Shown: positions 11,107 to 21,530, numbered from the stretch's first letter. The stretch: DNA of 64,000 bases from Agapanthus africanus (GCA_030015575.1 JASDDO010000024.1:223220996-223284995), one strand, 5' to 3'. Notes: generated by a model from the letters alone, not told the origin. Translations and numbers: made by a program.

Positions 11107-11175
11107 TTGTAGCTCAGTGGTAAAGCCTTGCACTTGCACTGTTGTGACGTAGCCCTGTGTTCGAATCCCATCAGA
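11107..11175 (+). other. tRNA-like A/B box patch in L1 3' LTR
   Basis: A box TAGCTCAGTGGTAAAGC (11110-11126) and B box GTGTTCGAATCCC (11157-11169), both near consensus for a Pol III internal promoter, with 30 bases between. It lies ~115 bases inside the LTR, in LTR orientation. The acceptor stem does not pair convincingly, so no tRNA gene is called. Confidence 0.55.
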
Positions 11176-13150
11176 CACATTATATTTTTTCTGATTTTTC
11201 TTTTAAATTTTTTGGAAGCCCAAAAGTTTACGCATGCAATGCACACAAAAATGAAAAGTCAGAAAAAATAAACATCTGCAAAAGAGTATTAATACTGAGA
11301 TGAACACGTGGCTCCAATCCACCGGCCTCACCCCAACAATCGACCGGCCAAAACCCCATAAGGGCCGGCAACTGCCCAAAGTGCCCCGGGCTTTGCACAC
11401 TTGCTCTTTCCCCTACCCTTAATTCCCCTGCACTGTTTGATTGCTCTGCAATCAAACAGAGACCCTTCAATTCTCCATTTATTCTCATTTTAATACATTT
11501 TAATTCATCTTTTTAATTCCAAAACCCTAATTCCACACTATAAATACTACCCCATGCCCTAGCCCTTCATCATTCTGAAATTCCTAGCCAAAATTCTCAA
11601 AATTTTCTAAGTACAAATGGAGTTAACAAGCGGTCATGTTCTGGCGAGGAGCAAAGCAAATTCCGGCGACCCCGCGACGCCACGACGACAACCCTCCCTG
11701 CTTCTACCTTCTCTTCATCTACCTAGCTAGTAAGTTCCTTCCAATCCCTTTCCTTCTTCTATAAAAGTCTATTTTCATAAAATATGTTGGAAGTGCAGTT
11801 AACACCGACATCTTCTTTTAAACCTCTAAAATTCCACTTTTTCTTATATATTTTTCATCCATATTCTTACACCATGTTTGTAATCATATAACCAATGTTT
11901 AGAACCAAATTTTAATCAAAAATATCATGCAAAATAGCTTTAACTTAACTTTTACACTAAAATACTATGAACTTCACATATCTCTCTTTTAGTATTTTTT
12001 GTTAATTATACCTTTAGAAAATTTTACGGGGTAATGACCTACAGCTCACAAACACACATGATTTCATAGCACGATAACTTTTTCACGTAGATTTGTGTTT
12101 CGAGAAAATATTTCATTAAAATACCATTTACTATAAAAACGGTTTTCTATGGAATTGTATTTTAAAATTGCTTTGCAAATAAGCCTCTACAACCCTTTTT
12201 AGGGGACCCGCTATTGGATGGTGGGGATTATCGTACATCCTTGGGCTAGTAAAGCGAGATGCAGACCTCCTCGCGGAGCATACGGTCTCGAAAGGTTTTT
12301 AAATACGGTTTTTAAGAAGAACGCATTTTTCTATTTAAATAAAATAAATTTTTTATAATTATATAAATATTACAAATCCATATATTTTCAAAATATAATA
12401 ACTTTATATTTTTTCAACTAAATGAATTACAGATTTCATCAAAATACCATCAAGATAGCAACAAAAGACCAGCTTTACAGTAAAATACCCTCAACTTTCC
12501 AAGATAAGCTATTATCACTAAAATACTTCAAATTCTTAAAATTCACATCCATGGAAACCCTAAATCATATAAATAACTTCTCGAGATTATTTTGAAACTA
12601 TATATTAAAAATACTTGATATATACATGAACTCAATCTTGCAACTTGATATATTCATGGATTCGAGCAAGGCTGGTAATTTTAACTGTAATGTAGAATAC
12701 ATGGGGTGCTGGGGTAGTTCATGCGTGAATCCAACAAAATCTCAGGAGTCCCACTAGATCATGAATCCATGTCTACTAACACATGCAAGCTATCATGAGA
12801 GCCCGTGTTTCCTTGCTCCTGGATTACAGCCTGTTGAGTTTGGAATACTTCAATACTAGGATGAAGTCCCGTTACTAACACTTGATTCGGGCCCGTGGTT
12901 CCTTACCCCTGGATTACAGCCTGTTGGGTTCGAGAACACTCTTAAGATTGGTTGACATTCATCCTTGAACTTATGTTAAATTAGTGTACCCAAGTAGAGA
13001 CCTGTTAAGACACTTCCATTCACTGCATGTTCACTATACTTACACCACACGGCCATGTTACATTTGTTTGCCATGCCCATGCTATGCTGTCATACTTATC
13101 TACTTGTTATATATTACCATACTTGTTCACATATATTACGATAACACTGC

Positions 13151-13405
13151 ATGCTAAATAAACTTTCCATGTTTACATTAAACGACATGCTGACACAACA
13201 TACTTCATACTCACATGTTCATATTATACTTTTACTTTATCATTACACTTTATACTTCATTTCATTTCTTGGGGACTTACCGAGCAAAAGTTCACTGACG
13301 GGCATTCCACCCACCTTTGTTTTCTTGGAATATTCGTCAGATACCGAGACTGAGGAGGTAGACATCTCAGAGGAGGAGCACGATCAGATCGCGACCCAGG
13401 CCTAG
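13151..13405 (+). CDS. LTR-embedded acidic small ORF (L1, copy 2)
   Basis: 84 codons, nearly the same as 2045-2302. The C-terminus is FLEYSSDTETEEVDISEEE then HDQIATQA. One codon shorter within the acidic tail, so the frame is kept. Function unknown. Confidence 0.4.
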   Translation: MLNKLSMFTLNDMLTQHTSYSHVHIILLLYHYTLYFISFLGDLPSKSSLTGIPPTFVFLEYSSDTETEEVDISEEEHDQIATQA

Positions 13406-13676
13406 ACCAGTTATCTTCTTCTCAGTTTATGTATGCCACTTGCTTAGGCATTTCCATTCTTGTATTTTTCCTTCAGTTGATATCATGTATTGTAAATGAA
13501 TCAAGTTGAATGTAAATAAAGTTATTGAAGTTTTAATCTCATGTTAATTTTCTTGTCATTTTATATTGCTTATTTTACGCTTAGCGTATTTATTCCGGGG
13601 AATGACCTTCTCGAAATAAATACGTCGCGGGCTTGCCATGTCACCGTTTCCGTCTACTGGGAAGCGGGGCGTGACA

Positions 13677-14041
13677 CACACGTTCGATGCGATTGAAGAA
13701 GAAAATGATTCCCAATTGAAACTCTACTTCGATGGAGAATCTTCCACGATGCAGTGAAAGCAGAACACCCATATAATCAAAGCCGGGTAGGCCTTATCTT
13801 CGTGACTCCGCAAGGAGGGATATTGCGTTACACCCTCTCCTTAACAGAGCCAAGGACTAATAACGAAGCTGAATATGAAGCTTTGATAGTATGTCTCGAG
13901 ATCTCTATCAACATGGGAATCAAAGACCTCCTCATATATAGAGAATCCCAATTGATCGTTAGTAAAGTAAATGGCGACTATCAGACATGCAAGGAAGAAC
14001 TGTTAAAGTATGGCGAAAGAGTGCAGCAACTGCTGACATAA
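13677..14041 (+). pseudogene. TAT element A1: archaeal-type RNase H remnant
   Basis: Phrases LYFDGE, GLIFVTPQGGILRYTLSL, NNEAEYEALIVCLEISINMG and ESQLIVSKVNGDY identify the second, archaeal-type RNase H that marks plant TAT-lineage Ty3 elements. It corresponds to 58540-58634 plus 61431-61680 in element A2. Pol resumes here after the L1 insertion. Fossil. Confidence 0.85.
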
Positions 14042-15065
14042 ATCCCTTTCTACATCCTAGAGAATATACCGTGTACAGAAAACGGTAAGGCAGATGCATT
14101 GGCCAAATTGGCAAAGGAATTGGTCAATGAAAATCTTGATGACGTGAGGATCATTGTGCAAAGCTACAGGGTTCTCGCGCCAACAAAAATATCTTCGGAT
14201 GACCTAATAAAACCATCTGAAGAAAAAGAAACGACCGAACAAGTAGCCCTTCAAAGAAAGGACGAAAAAAAGTTTAAGGACTGGAAGGAAGCCTTCATAG
14301 ACTACTTTAAGTCCCAACGAACGCCCGAAAATACATCGTCTAGACATAAGCTCATGAAACAAGCTTTGTCTTTCGCCTTCGTCAATGATACTCTATATAA
14401 GAGATCGTTTGATTGTTTATGGTTAAGATGCCTGGGACCGGAGGAAGCAAAGAAAGTCGTCCAAGAAACTCACGACGAACTCTGCGGTTCTCACCAAGCT
14501 GGACTAAAGATGAAGCTGAAAATAAAAAGAATGAGTTACTATTGGCCCACAATAATTCAGGACTGCCTCGAATATGCGAAGCAGAGTCACTCGTTCCAAA
14601 TTCATGGGGACTTCATCCATCAACATCCAAATCCACTACACCCGACAGTGGCTAGATGTCCATTCGAGACGTGGAGAACAAATATAATTGGCCCTATTGA
14701 ATCAGCGTCCTCCAAAGGACATCGATTTATATTGGCAATGACCGATTACTTCTCTAAGTGGGCAGAAGAAATATCACTAAGGGAGGTGAAGACGGAGAAT
14801 ATCCTCCATTTCTTCAGAACCCATATCATCTATCGGTTTGGAACTCCGCGACGGATAATCTCGGATAATGGGCCAACTTATTGAAGCCATAAAATAAGTC
14901 GCTTCGCACAGCAACATAAAATAGATTGGAGATACTCTTCAGTCTATAATCCTTGGGCCAACGGTCTAGCTGAAGCTTTCAACAAGACCTTGATAAAGAT
15001 TATAAAGAAAACAGTGTCCAGAAACAAAAAAAGACTGGCACGAAAGGCTACATGAAGCTCTCTGG
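14042..15065 (+). pseudogene. TAT element A1: integrase zinc-binding and core remnant
   Basis: Integrase inserts the cDNA into the chromosome. Visible parts in order: linker with NGKADALAKLAKEL (~14080), an LYKRSF...LRCLGPEEAKKVV stretch and SYYWPTIIQDC (N-terminal zinc-binding region), then the catalytic-core phrases NIIGPIESASSKGHRFILAM, TDYFSKWAE, FGTPRRIISDNGPTY, and NPWANGLAEAFNKTL near 14950. These are typical of TAT integrases. Fossil with several breaks. Confidence 0.85.
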
Positions 15066-15536
15066 GTGTACCGAACAACGTTCAAGACGGCCACGAATAC
15101 AACAACATATGCATTGGTGTCCGGCACGGAAGCAGTGCTCCCGCTGGAAGTAGAACTCCCCTTTCTACCAGTAGCAGTTCGATACGAGCTGACAGATGAA
15201 GAAAATGCTCATCTTAGGCTCGAGGAGCTCGACGCCCTCGATGAGACTCGCTTTATAGCACAGCAAAACCTGGAGGCTTATAAGGCAAGGATGACACGGT
15301 CATACGAAAGACTGACCAGGTCGAGAACATTCCGCCAAGGCGAACTCGTACTAGTCGTCAAAAGACCAATGATCCCTAATCGTGCAAAACAGGGGAAGTT
15401 CAAGCCAAAGTATGAAGGCCCATACATCATAGACAAAGTCTATCAAGATGGAGCCTACCTGCTCATAGATATGCATGGCGAAAGACCCTTCCGACCAATA
15501 AATGGCCGATTCCTCAAAAAGTACTACGTTTGAAGA
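15066..15536 (+). pseudogene. TAT element A1: integrase C-terminal remnant
   Basis: 155 residues including the GPY/F-type module: KRPMIPNRAKQGKFKPKYEG then PYIIDKVYQDGAYLL and a terminal NGRFLKKYYV, which is the usual end of plant TAT pol. The element A2 counterpart is 62696-63145. No chromodomain follows, as expected for TAT. Confidence 0.85.
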
Positions 15537-15942
15537 GTCATGACTTAGGTCAATGTTAGATGAAGACGCTTGTGTCCGCTCGCTATCTTCATGAGTCAGA
15601 ACTCTGAGAAAAGTATCCAAAAAGCTCCATTGCCTTAAAACGGTAATAACGGACTGAGATATCCCTAAACTAACAACGGACCGAGATGTCCCTAAACTAA
15701 CAACGGACCGAGATGTCCCTAAACTAACAATGGACCGAAAAGTCTTAAACTAAAACTTCGCCTCAAACATGGCAATAATGGACCGAGACAACTCTAAACT
15801 AGTGCGTCGCCTCAAACAGGACACATCACCCCAAATATGGCGGTGTCCTCCCTTGAGATCTATATCGAAATCAAAGTCTCAACGGCGAGGGTTGCAACTC
15901 AGGTCCCACTGGCAAACAGATGGGCACCTGCGGCGAAACTAC
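15537..15942 (+). repeat. TAT A1 3' region with 21-bp array P
   Basis: Downstream of pol, about 100 bases of unique sequence, then units of the form GGACCGAGATGTCCCTAAAC (15640-15830). Each unit has a GGAC/GTCC mini-hairpin with a 6-base loop. The same array type is at 22260-22610, 37190-37660 and 63260-63320. TAT-lineage elements are known to carry variable tandem repeats in the 3' untranslated region. Confidence 0.7.
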
Positions 15943-17515
15943 TGTCACGCCCCGCTACCCAGAGTACGCTAATATGGGCACGTGACATAGCCAACCATGC
16001 TACCTATGGATAGGAAAAATCCTTCCACGGTCACATTACGGCTGTAGAGATATCAAGAAACAGGAAAGTAAACTAAACTACCTAGTACATGTCCATGAGC
16101 CAGAATAAATGAGTCAAGAAATGATAATATACGGAAGCAAAAGATACAATAAAAGAAACACCTGGAAAGTAAAACTTCATACCGACAGGATCTTCACCGC
16201 TCGGTCTAACAGCGGCAATACTCATGATCAGTCTGCAACAAAGGTAGAGGATCTGGGCCATGCAAAACCCATACGTCAGCGCGTCATGTCATCAAGCAAT
16301 AATTTATAAACAGGGTAGCAAGACATGCAAGTATAATCATAAAAGGTAAAGCAATTGTAACAGTAATATAAATCAGGGCAGTGACAGGTAGTGTGCAGTG
16401 AGTAATCTAAACTGGTCTATTGGGTTAAATACTCTCAAGTCTTTGAAATCAATTTGATGAATCATCAATGTAACTCAATAGTATCCCGTGCGTGCCCGGG
16501 ATCACGATGAAGATTCTCGGGCTGAAACCGAGACATGCCGCTAGGCACTAAAAGGAAAAGGGGTAACGATGAATGATGTCAACAGCATCATCCCAAGGCG
16601 GGCCTAGCCTCTGAAAAGGTAGTGGGTAACGATGGATGATGTCAGCAGCATCATCCCAAGGCTAGCCTAGCCTCTAAAACTGATCAGTAAAGGTAGTGAA
16701 CTGTCGAGTTACAAGTCAGGTTTCATCATTGATTTCCCCATACCCCTAAGTTATATGTGTTCAAGTCAGGTATTAAATAATCTGGAGCTAATGCCAACAC
16801 AGGATTAGGCAGGTACAGGTTTGTCTGGATAGACAACAGGAAATGTCCGTACGGACAACAGGTCAGGTTTGTTGGCATTAGTAACAAGATCAGGTAAGAG
16901 GTAAAACCATGGTATATCAGGTCAAGTCAGGTAGTACATAGGTATCATGTCATGTCAAGTAGTGTACGGTACCATGTCGGGTCAATCAATATGTGTGTAG
17001 CGAGTCAGGTCAAAGTGTAAAAGATATCATGTGTGTGCTCATAATCAAACTATAATCAGTATGGGTACACAAAACAAGTATGGGGTACTAATATAACAAC
17101 AAAGTGGAATAATGTGATATGGTATGCAAATAGATATAATTTCAAGGATATGGATGCACAGTTATCGATTAGGGTTACATTTATAGTTCCAATATTAATT
17201 AGGATGCAATTTATTAAACATGGAGTGTTAATATCACAGTATTATGTAGTAATGTGATCTATGGATGCAATTATATGTATCTTAAATGCGATGGATGCAA
17301 ACGGGTATCCGAAAAGTTATAAAACTATAAAATGGTAATGTGGGATGTACAACTAAGCAATATGTGATATAAATATGATATCATAATATTAGTATGGATA
17401 GCATATTCAAAGCGATTAATAACTATAAAAGTGGTATTGATTAACCATGCACAAGAAAGTTCCGTTCAGAAATTCAGCGTCACCCTGATTTGTAAAATAG
17501 CTTAAAAATAACAAA
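15943..17515 (-). mobile_element. L3 LTR fragment, reverse
   Basis: It begins TGTCACGCCCCGCTACCCAG and matches, reversed, parts of the L3 LTR at 49725-54151. One match is 17441-17515 against 51280-51365, and 16220-16300 matches 53800-53860. It lacks the LTR 5' part, so it is a truncated copy inside the TAT 3' region. No target duplication is visible. Confidence 0.8.
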
Positions 17516-17640
17516 CGTTCTCCAAAAGGGACGTGTCTTATACCAAAACACGTCCTAAACGTCGTTAAACTAACGATGGACCACTATGTCCTAAAACTGG
17601 CCAATGACCGAAACGTCGTTAAACTACTTCCAACCCGCGC
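17516..17640 (+). repeat. TAT non-coding spacer with hairpin
   Basis: It contains a perfect 8-bp inverted repeat (GGACGTGT / ACACGTCC, ~17528-17553) and loose array-P units (TAACGATGGACC, CGTCGTTAAACT). Confidence 0.5.
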
Positions 17641-18370
17641 CGTCCCCAGTCTAACGTGGTGTTAAAAAAAAGGTACGTCCACAAGCGAAATGGGCATGGA
17701 TGAAAACCCGAAAGGGCTCCGTGAGTAAAAACAGCAGGGCTACCGGCGAGTTTGTGAAAACCCGAAAGGACGCAACCTCGTTAAAAGACACTTGCAAGGT
17801 CCTCTCGACCTTGTAAGGAAAAACCACCTGCGTGAGATCCTTACGACTCACAAGGGAGAAACACACTTAGGGATCCCCATGATTCCTAAGAAGAAAACAC
17901 ACTTACGAGATCCTCACGACTCGTAAGGAGAATTCCCCTTTGAGACCCTCACGGCTCATAGGATTCAAAAGCCTTAAGCTACAGGGATCTGAACCTGTTC
18001 TTAAGCCATCACAACCTCCAGCTTTGCCCTACAAGCGGTTCAATATTGACCCTTGTATACAATCCACGGGCGCGAATAAACATTTTCCTAACAAAGTCCC
18101 ACCAGAGACTGGGGATATGCTCATATGGCAAAAGACACTTGTAAGTCCTCTCGACTTATAAGTCCTCTCGACTTATAAGGAGAAAACACTCTTGTAAGAT
18201 CCTTACGACTTATAAGAGACCATACACTTAAGACTCCTCATGATTATTAAGGAGAAAACGCACCTACGAGATCCTCACGACTCGTAGGGAGAAATACCTT
18301 CATGAGACCCTTACGGCTCATGAAGTCAAAAAGCCTTAGTCAACAGGATTCTAACCCTGTTTGCTAAGCC
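17640..18370 (+). repeat. H1 serial hairpin array, copy 1
   Basis: Units of ~40 bases: variable stem, loop close to ATCCTCACGA, complementary stem, then GAGAAAACAC. Stems seen in order include CTTGCAAGGTC/GACCTTGTAAG, CTTACGAG/CTCGTAAG, CTCTTGTAAG/CTTATAAGAG, CCTACGAG/CTCGTAGG and TTCATGAG/CTCATGAA. The cycle closes with a longer module beginning GCCTTA and ending TAAGCC. The cycle of stems recurs in the same order at 23850-24549, 34678-34760 and 63640-64000. No coding content. Confidence 0.75.
18026..18071 (+). other. S1 structured block, copy a
   Basis: GCCC, then TACAAG pairing with CTTGTA 16 bases on, then TACAATCCACGGGC. In the other copies the inner pair is TACGGG/CCCGTA, so both sides have changed together. 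Confidence 0.6.
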
Positions 18371-18840
18371 ACCTTTGTTCGACATTGACAGAGGCAAATG
18401 ATGATTCGCTCCTGGCAATATCCCAGTTGTAGCGATGCTGATGCCTAAATCGGTATCAAATCCCAAACTCGTGAGAAAAAATCAGCGAGCCACAAATGCA
18501 TATGAAATAGCCGAAATGATGGGGCAACTTGCAACAAAATCAGCAAGTAAAATATATGCATACAAAATAGCCGAAATGGTTGGGCAACTCGCAATAAAAG
18601 CAACGAGTAAATAAAACAAATAGCCGAAATGATTGGGCACCGCGAAAAATAGCCGAAATGATTGGGCAATCGCGACTTTCGTGATATAAAAAGCTGAAAT
18701 GAGAGAGCATCGCGGAAAGAAAAATATACAAAATGAAATTTTTTTGCCCTACGGGTGAGATCACATCAATCCCCGTATACAATCCAGGGGCATAAACAAA
18801 AAGGGAACCATACCTTCCCACCAAGCTCCATCAAAAAGAG
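18371..18840 (+). repeat. Short tandem repeat with AAATAGCCGAAATGATTGGG
   Basis: Between ~18500 and 18720 the phrase ATAGCCGAAATG(A/G)TTGGG recurs about five times at irregular 40-60 base spacing, each followed by a TCGC-type end. 18371-18500 and 18730-18840 are non-repetitive apart from S1 copy b. No gene seen. Confidence 0.6.
18746..18791 (+). other. S1 structured block, copy b
   Basis: GCCC, TACGGG (18750-18755) pairing with CCCGTA (18772-18777), then TACAATCCAGGGGC. Confidence 0.6.
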
Positions 18841-18844
18841 AGCC

Positions 18845-19790
18845 AAGTCTCGACGGCCACGTCCACAGCCTGAAGACCCACAACAGCGTTCTTCCGCAGT
18901 CTAACAGGATGCAGACGCAACGTCAACAAAAGACCTCACGGTCGAAGCAAAGCGGAGTGACGGCAAAATCCCAACTCCACCCCAGCATTCGTCTCGATAC
19001 ACCAGACATAATGTCAACAATGGCGTTCCTTCGTAGTCCAGCAGGATGCAGACGCAACGTCAACAAAAAGACCTCACGGTCGAAGCAAAGCGGAGTGATG
19101 GAAAAATCCCAGCTCCACCTCAGCATTCGTCTCGATACAGCAGACGAGATGTCAACAACGGCGTTCCTCCGCAGTCCAATAGGATGCAGACGCAATGTCA
19201 ACAAAAGACCTCATGGTCGAAGAAAAGCGGAGTGACGGAAAAATCCCAACTCCACCCCAGCATTCATCTCGATACACCAGACGTAATGTCAACAACGGCG
19301 TTCCTCCGCGGTCCAACAGGATACAGACGCAACGTCAACAAAAGCCTCACGGTCGAAGAAAAGTGGAGTGACGGCAAAATCCCAACTCCACCCCAGCATT
19401 CGTCTCGATACACCAGACGAAATGTCAACAACGGCGTTCCTTCGCAGTCCAGCAGGATGCAGACGCAACATCAACAAAAGACCTCACGGTCGAAACAAAG
19501 CAGAGCGACGACAAAATCCCAGCTCTACCTCAGTATTCGTCTTGATACAGCAGATGAGATGTCAACAACGACATTCCTCCGCAGCCCAACAGGATGCAGA
19601 CGCAACGTCAACAAAAGACCTCACGGTCGAAGCAAAGCGGAGTGACGGCAAAATCCCAACTCCACCCCAGCATTTGTCTCGATACACCAGACACAATGTC
19701 AACAATGGCGTTCCTTCGCAGTCCAGCAGGATGCAGACACAACGCCAGAAGCAAATGAAGCAAATGCCAAATTCCTAGCTTCAGGGTCTT
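18845..19790 (+). repeat. 137-bp satellite-like tandem array
   Basis: The landmark GATGCAGACGCAACGTC starts at 18908, 19044, 19183, 19320, 19455, 19593 and 19730, giving periods of 135-139. Units fall into types by internal variants (ACACCAGAC versus ACAGCAGAC), in the order A B C A B A, which hints at higher-order amplification. The long open frames in this region on both strands come from repeated phase and are not treated as genes. Confidence 0.9.
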
Positions 19791-19799
19791 GACGGTAAC

Positions 19800-20490
19800 C
19801 CATATAAAACCTCGATTCAGGGAAATCAGCGTCCTTGACGAGAGCATCTCGATCGCGTCAACCCGCAAGGAAATCAGTGTCTTTGCAGGAATCTCTCGAT
19901 TCGTCTCAACTCCGAGGAAATCAGCGTCCTTGGGAAAAGCCTCGATTCAGGGAAATCAGCGTCCTTGACGAGAGCATCTCGATTTGCGTTGACCCGCAGA
20001 GAAATCAGTGTCTTTGCAGGAATACCTCGATTTGTCTCATCTCTGAGGAAATCAACGTCCTTGGCAAAAACCTCGATTCAGGGAAATTAGCGTCCTTGAC
20101 GAGAGCATCTAGATTCGCGTCGACCCGCAAGGAAATCAGTGTTTTTGCAGGAATCTCTCGATTCGTCTCAACTCTGAGGAAATCAGCGTCCTTGGCAAAA
20201 ACCTCGATTCAGGGAAATCAGCGTCCTTGACGAGAGCATCTCGATTCGCGTCGACCCGCAAGGAATTCAGCAACTTTGCAGGAATCTCTTGATTCGTTTC
20301 AACTCCAGGAAAATCAGTGTCCTTGGCTAAACCTCTCGACCTCAAGGAAATCAGCGTCCTTGACGAGAATCTCTCGATTCGTTTCGACCTGCAGGGAAAT
20401 CAGTGTCTTTATAGGAATCTCTCGATTCGTCTAGACCCCAGGGAAATCGGTGTCCTTGGAAAAATATCTCGATTCAAGGAAATCAGCGTT
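19800..20490 (+). repeat. 131-bp tandem array (CTCGATTC type), copy 1
   Basis: The landmark GGAAATCAGCGTCCTTGACG recurs at 19821, 19951, 20082, 20213 and ~20346. Each 131-bp unit is three ~43-bp sub-units sharing CTCGATTC and AAATCAG(C/T)GTC(C/T)TTG. A related array lies at 23110-23850. Confidence 0.85.
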
Positions 20491-20556
20491 GTTTCCCCCA
20501 ATCAGAGCAAAGCTCTGTTCAAAATTCAAATTTTAAAATGAAGCAACGCTTCAGAT
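20491..20556 (+). other. Possible TAT LTR start region
   Basis: TGTTTCCCCCAATC at ~20489 ends the 131-bp array and resembles TGTTCCCGCC at ~34852, which follows a purine-rich tract. A TATA box follows 640 bases on. If these are LTR starts, 20489 onward is the 3' LTR of A1. I could not fix the boundaries. Confidence 0.25.
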
Positions 20557-20800
20557 CCAGCGCCCAGTGCGTTGCGCCCTAGGCAGCGCATCATGTGCAA
20601 AGCACGTGTGCGCTAGCGCTAGGTGCGCTGCGCTCTGAGCAACGCACCACGTGCATGGCACGTGTGCGCTAGCGCCAAGTGCGCTGCGCTATGAGCAGCG
20701 CACCACATGCAAAGCACGTGTGCGCTAGCGCTAAGTGCGCTGCACTCTAAGCAACGCACCACGTGCAAAGTATGGGTGCGCTAGCGCTGGAACTAAAAGC
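20557..20800 (+). repeat. 56-bp GC-rich array with CACGTG and AGCGCT palindromes
   Basis: The block GCACGTGTGCGCTAGCGCT starts at 20601, 20657, 20713 and 20769, an exact 56-bp period over four units. Each unit is dense in self-complementary words (GCGC, CACGTG, TAGCGCTA). CACGTG is the plant G-box core, so transcription-factor binding is possible. CpG density contrasts sharply with the AT-rich surroundings. Confidence 0.85.
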
Positions 20801-21530
20801 TCCCCACCGTCAGATCAAAGATCTAATAATTAATGATAAATCATTAATTAATCAGAATTAAATTCTGTTAAGAAAAGATTTCTCAAAATCTTTCCAAATA
20901 ACAAAATTGTGCTCTGTAAATCAGAGCACCGTTGGATCAATGATTCAATGGTGATTAAAAAATCACCAAAATACAGAATAAATTCTGTTTGGAAAGATTT
21001 CCCAATCTTATTAATAACAAGAAGACTTCCTTCTGTAAATCAGAAGCTCTTGGATCAAAGATCCAACGATGGGAAATTCCCCAAATCAATTGGAGAAAAG
21101 ATCTCCTTAACTGATTCAGCCTCCCCTATATAAAGGACCCAAGACTTCAAGTCTTATATAGAGAACCCCCCCTATAAACTTTGGAAAAAAAACTAAAAGA
21201 TAAAGAGCAAGCTCTTGCAAGAAGATTTTTCTTCAAAGTAAAAATGTTAATGATGAACATAGAGATGAAACCATCTCATAAAAAGAAGAATTTACTTCTT
21301 TAAAGATCATAGATCTACAAGACAAAAAGTCTTTCACAAAAGAGATCAAAAGATCTCATCATAAAATAAAAGAACATAATTCTTCTCACGGATCATGGAT
21401 CTATAAAGGCAAAGCCTTTCATCAATATGAGAGATCGGAAATATCTCCTGCAAAAATAAGAACTGTTGTTCTTAGATCTTGAGACAAAGTCTCTTTTAAA
21501 AGAACATAAATTTGTTTTCCAGATCACAAA
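20800..21530 (+). repeat. Chain of short hairpins with unrelated stems
   Basis: At least a dozen adjacent hairpins, each with its own stem and an A-rich 3-5 base loop. Examples: AATTAATGAT/ATCATTAATT (20829-20850), GTGCTCTG/CAGAGCAC (20909-20929), GGTGATT/AATCACC (20950-20967), CTTCTG/CAGAAG (21030-21046), TTGGATC/GATCCAA (21050-21066), GGAGA/TCTCC (21082-21096). Further ones run through 21190-21530 (AAGAAC/GTTCTT, GAGAC/GTCTC, AAAGGC/GCCTTT). No coding content. Confidence 0.75.
21126..21135 (+). promoter_or_regulatory. Candidate TATA box
   Basis: CTATATAAAG after a CCTCCC context, the only clean TATA box in this stretch. It is consistent with an LTR promoter of the TAT element. The start of transcription would fall near 21160. 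Confidence 0.45.

Larger units (their letters stand above)
935..13676 (+). mobile_element. L1: pol-less Ty3 element inserted in TAT element A1
   Basis: Order: truncated 5' LTR (935-2573), primer-site region, leader interrupted by reverse element L2 (2691-9569), gag with zinc knuckles (about 9640-10590), polypurine tract, 3' LTR (10993-13676). There is no protease, RT or integrase between gag and the 3' LTR, so this copy depended on other elements. Left and right flanks are TAT pol. The 5' LTR has lost its beginning together with some flanking pol, so no target duplication is visible. It is broken, and older than the L2 copy it contains. Confidence 0.85.
10993..13676 (+). mobile_element. L1 3' LTR (2.68 kb)
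   Basis: It starts TGTAACG right after the polypurine tract and ends GGGGCGTGACA. It is a forward version of 58635-61425. Near 12610 it lacks a few hundred bases that the other L1 LTRs have. It contains the tRNA-like patch (11107-11175) and the acidic frame (13151-13405). TAT pol resumes directly after it. Confidence 0.9.

Noticed and set aside
11107-11175. Functional tRNA gene
   Set aside because: A and B boxes are good but acceptor and anticodon arms do not fold, and no terminator T-run is well placed.
18909-19778. Several long overlapping frames on both strands
   Set aside because: They follow the 137-bp tandem repeat and shift frame with it. No protein-like composition.
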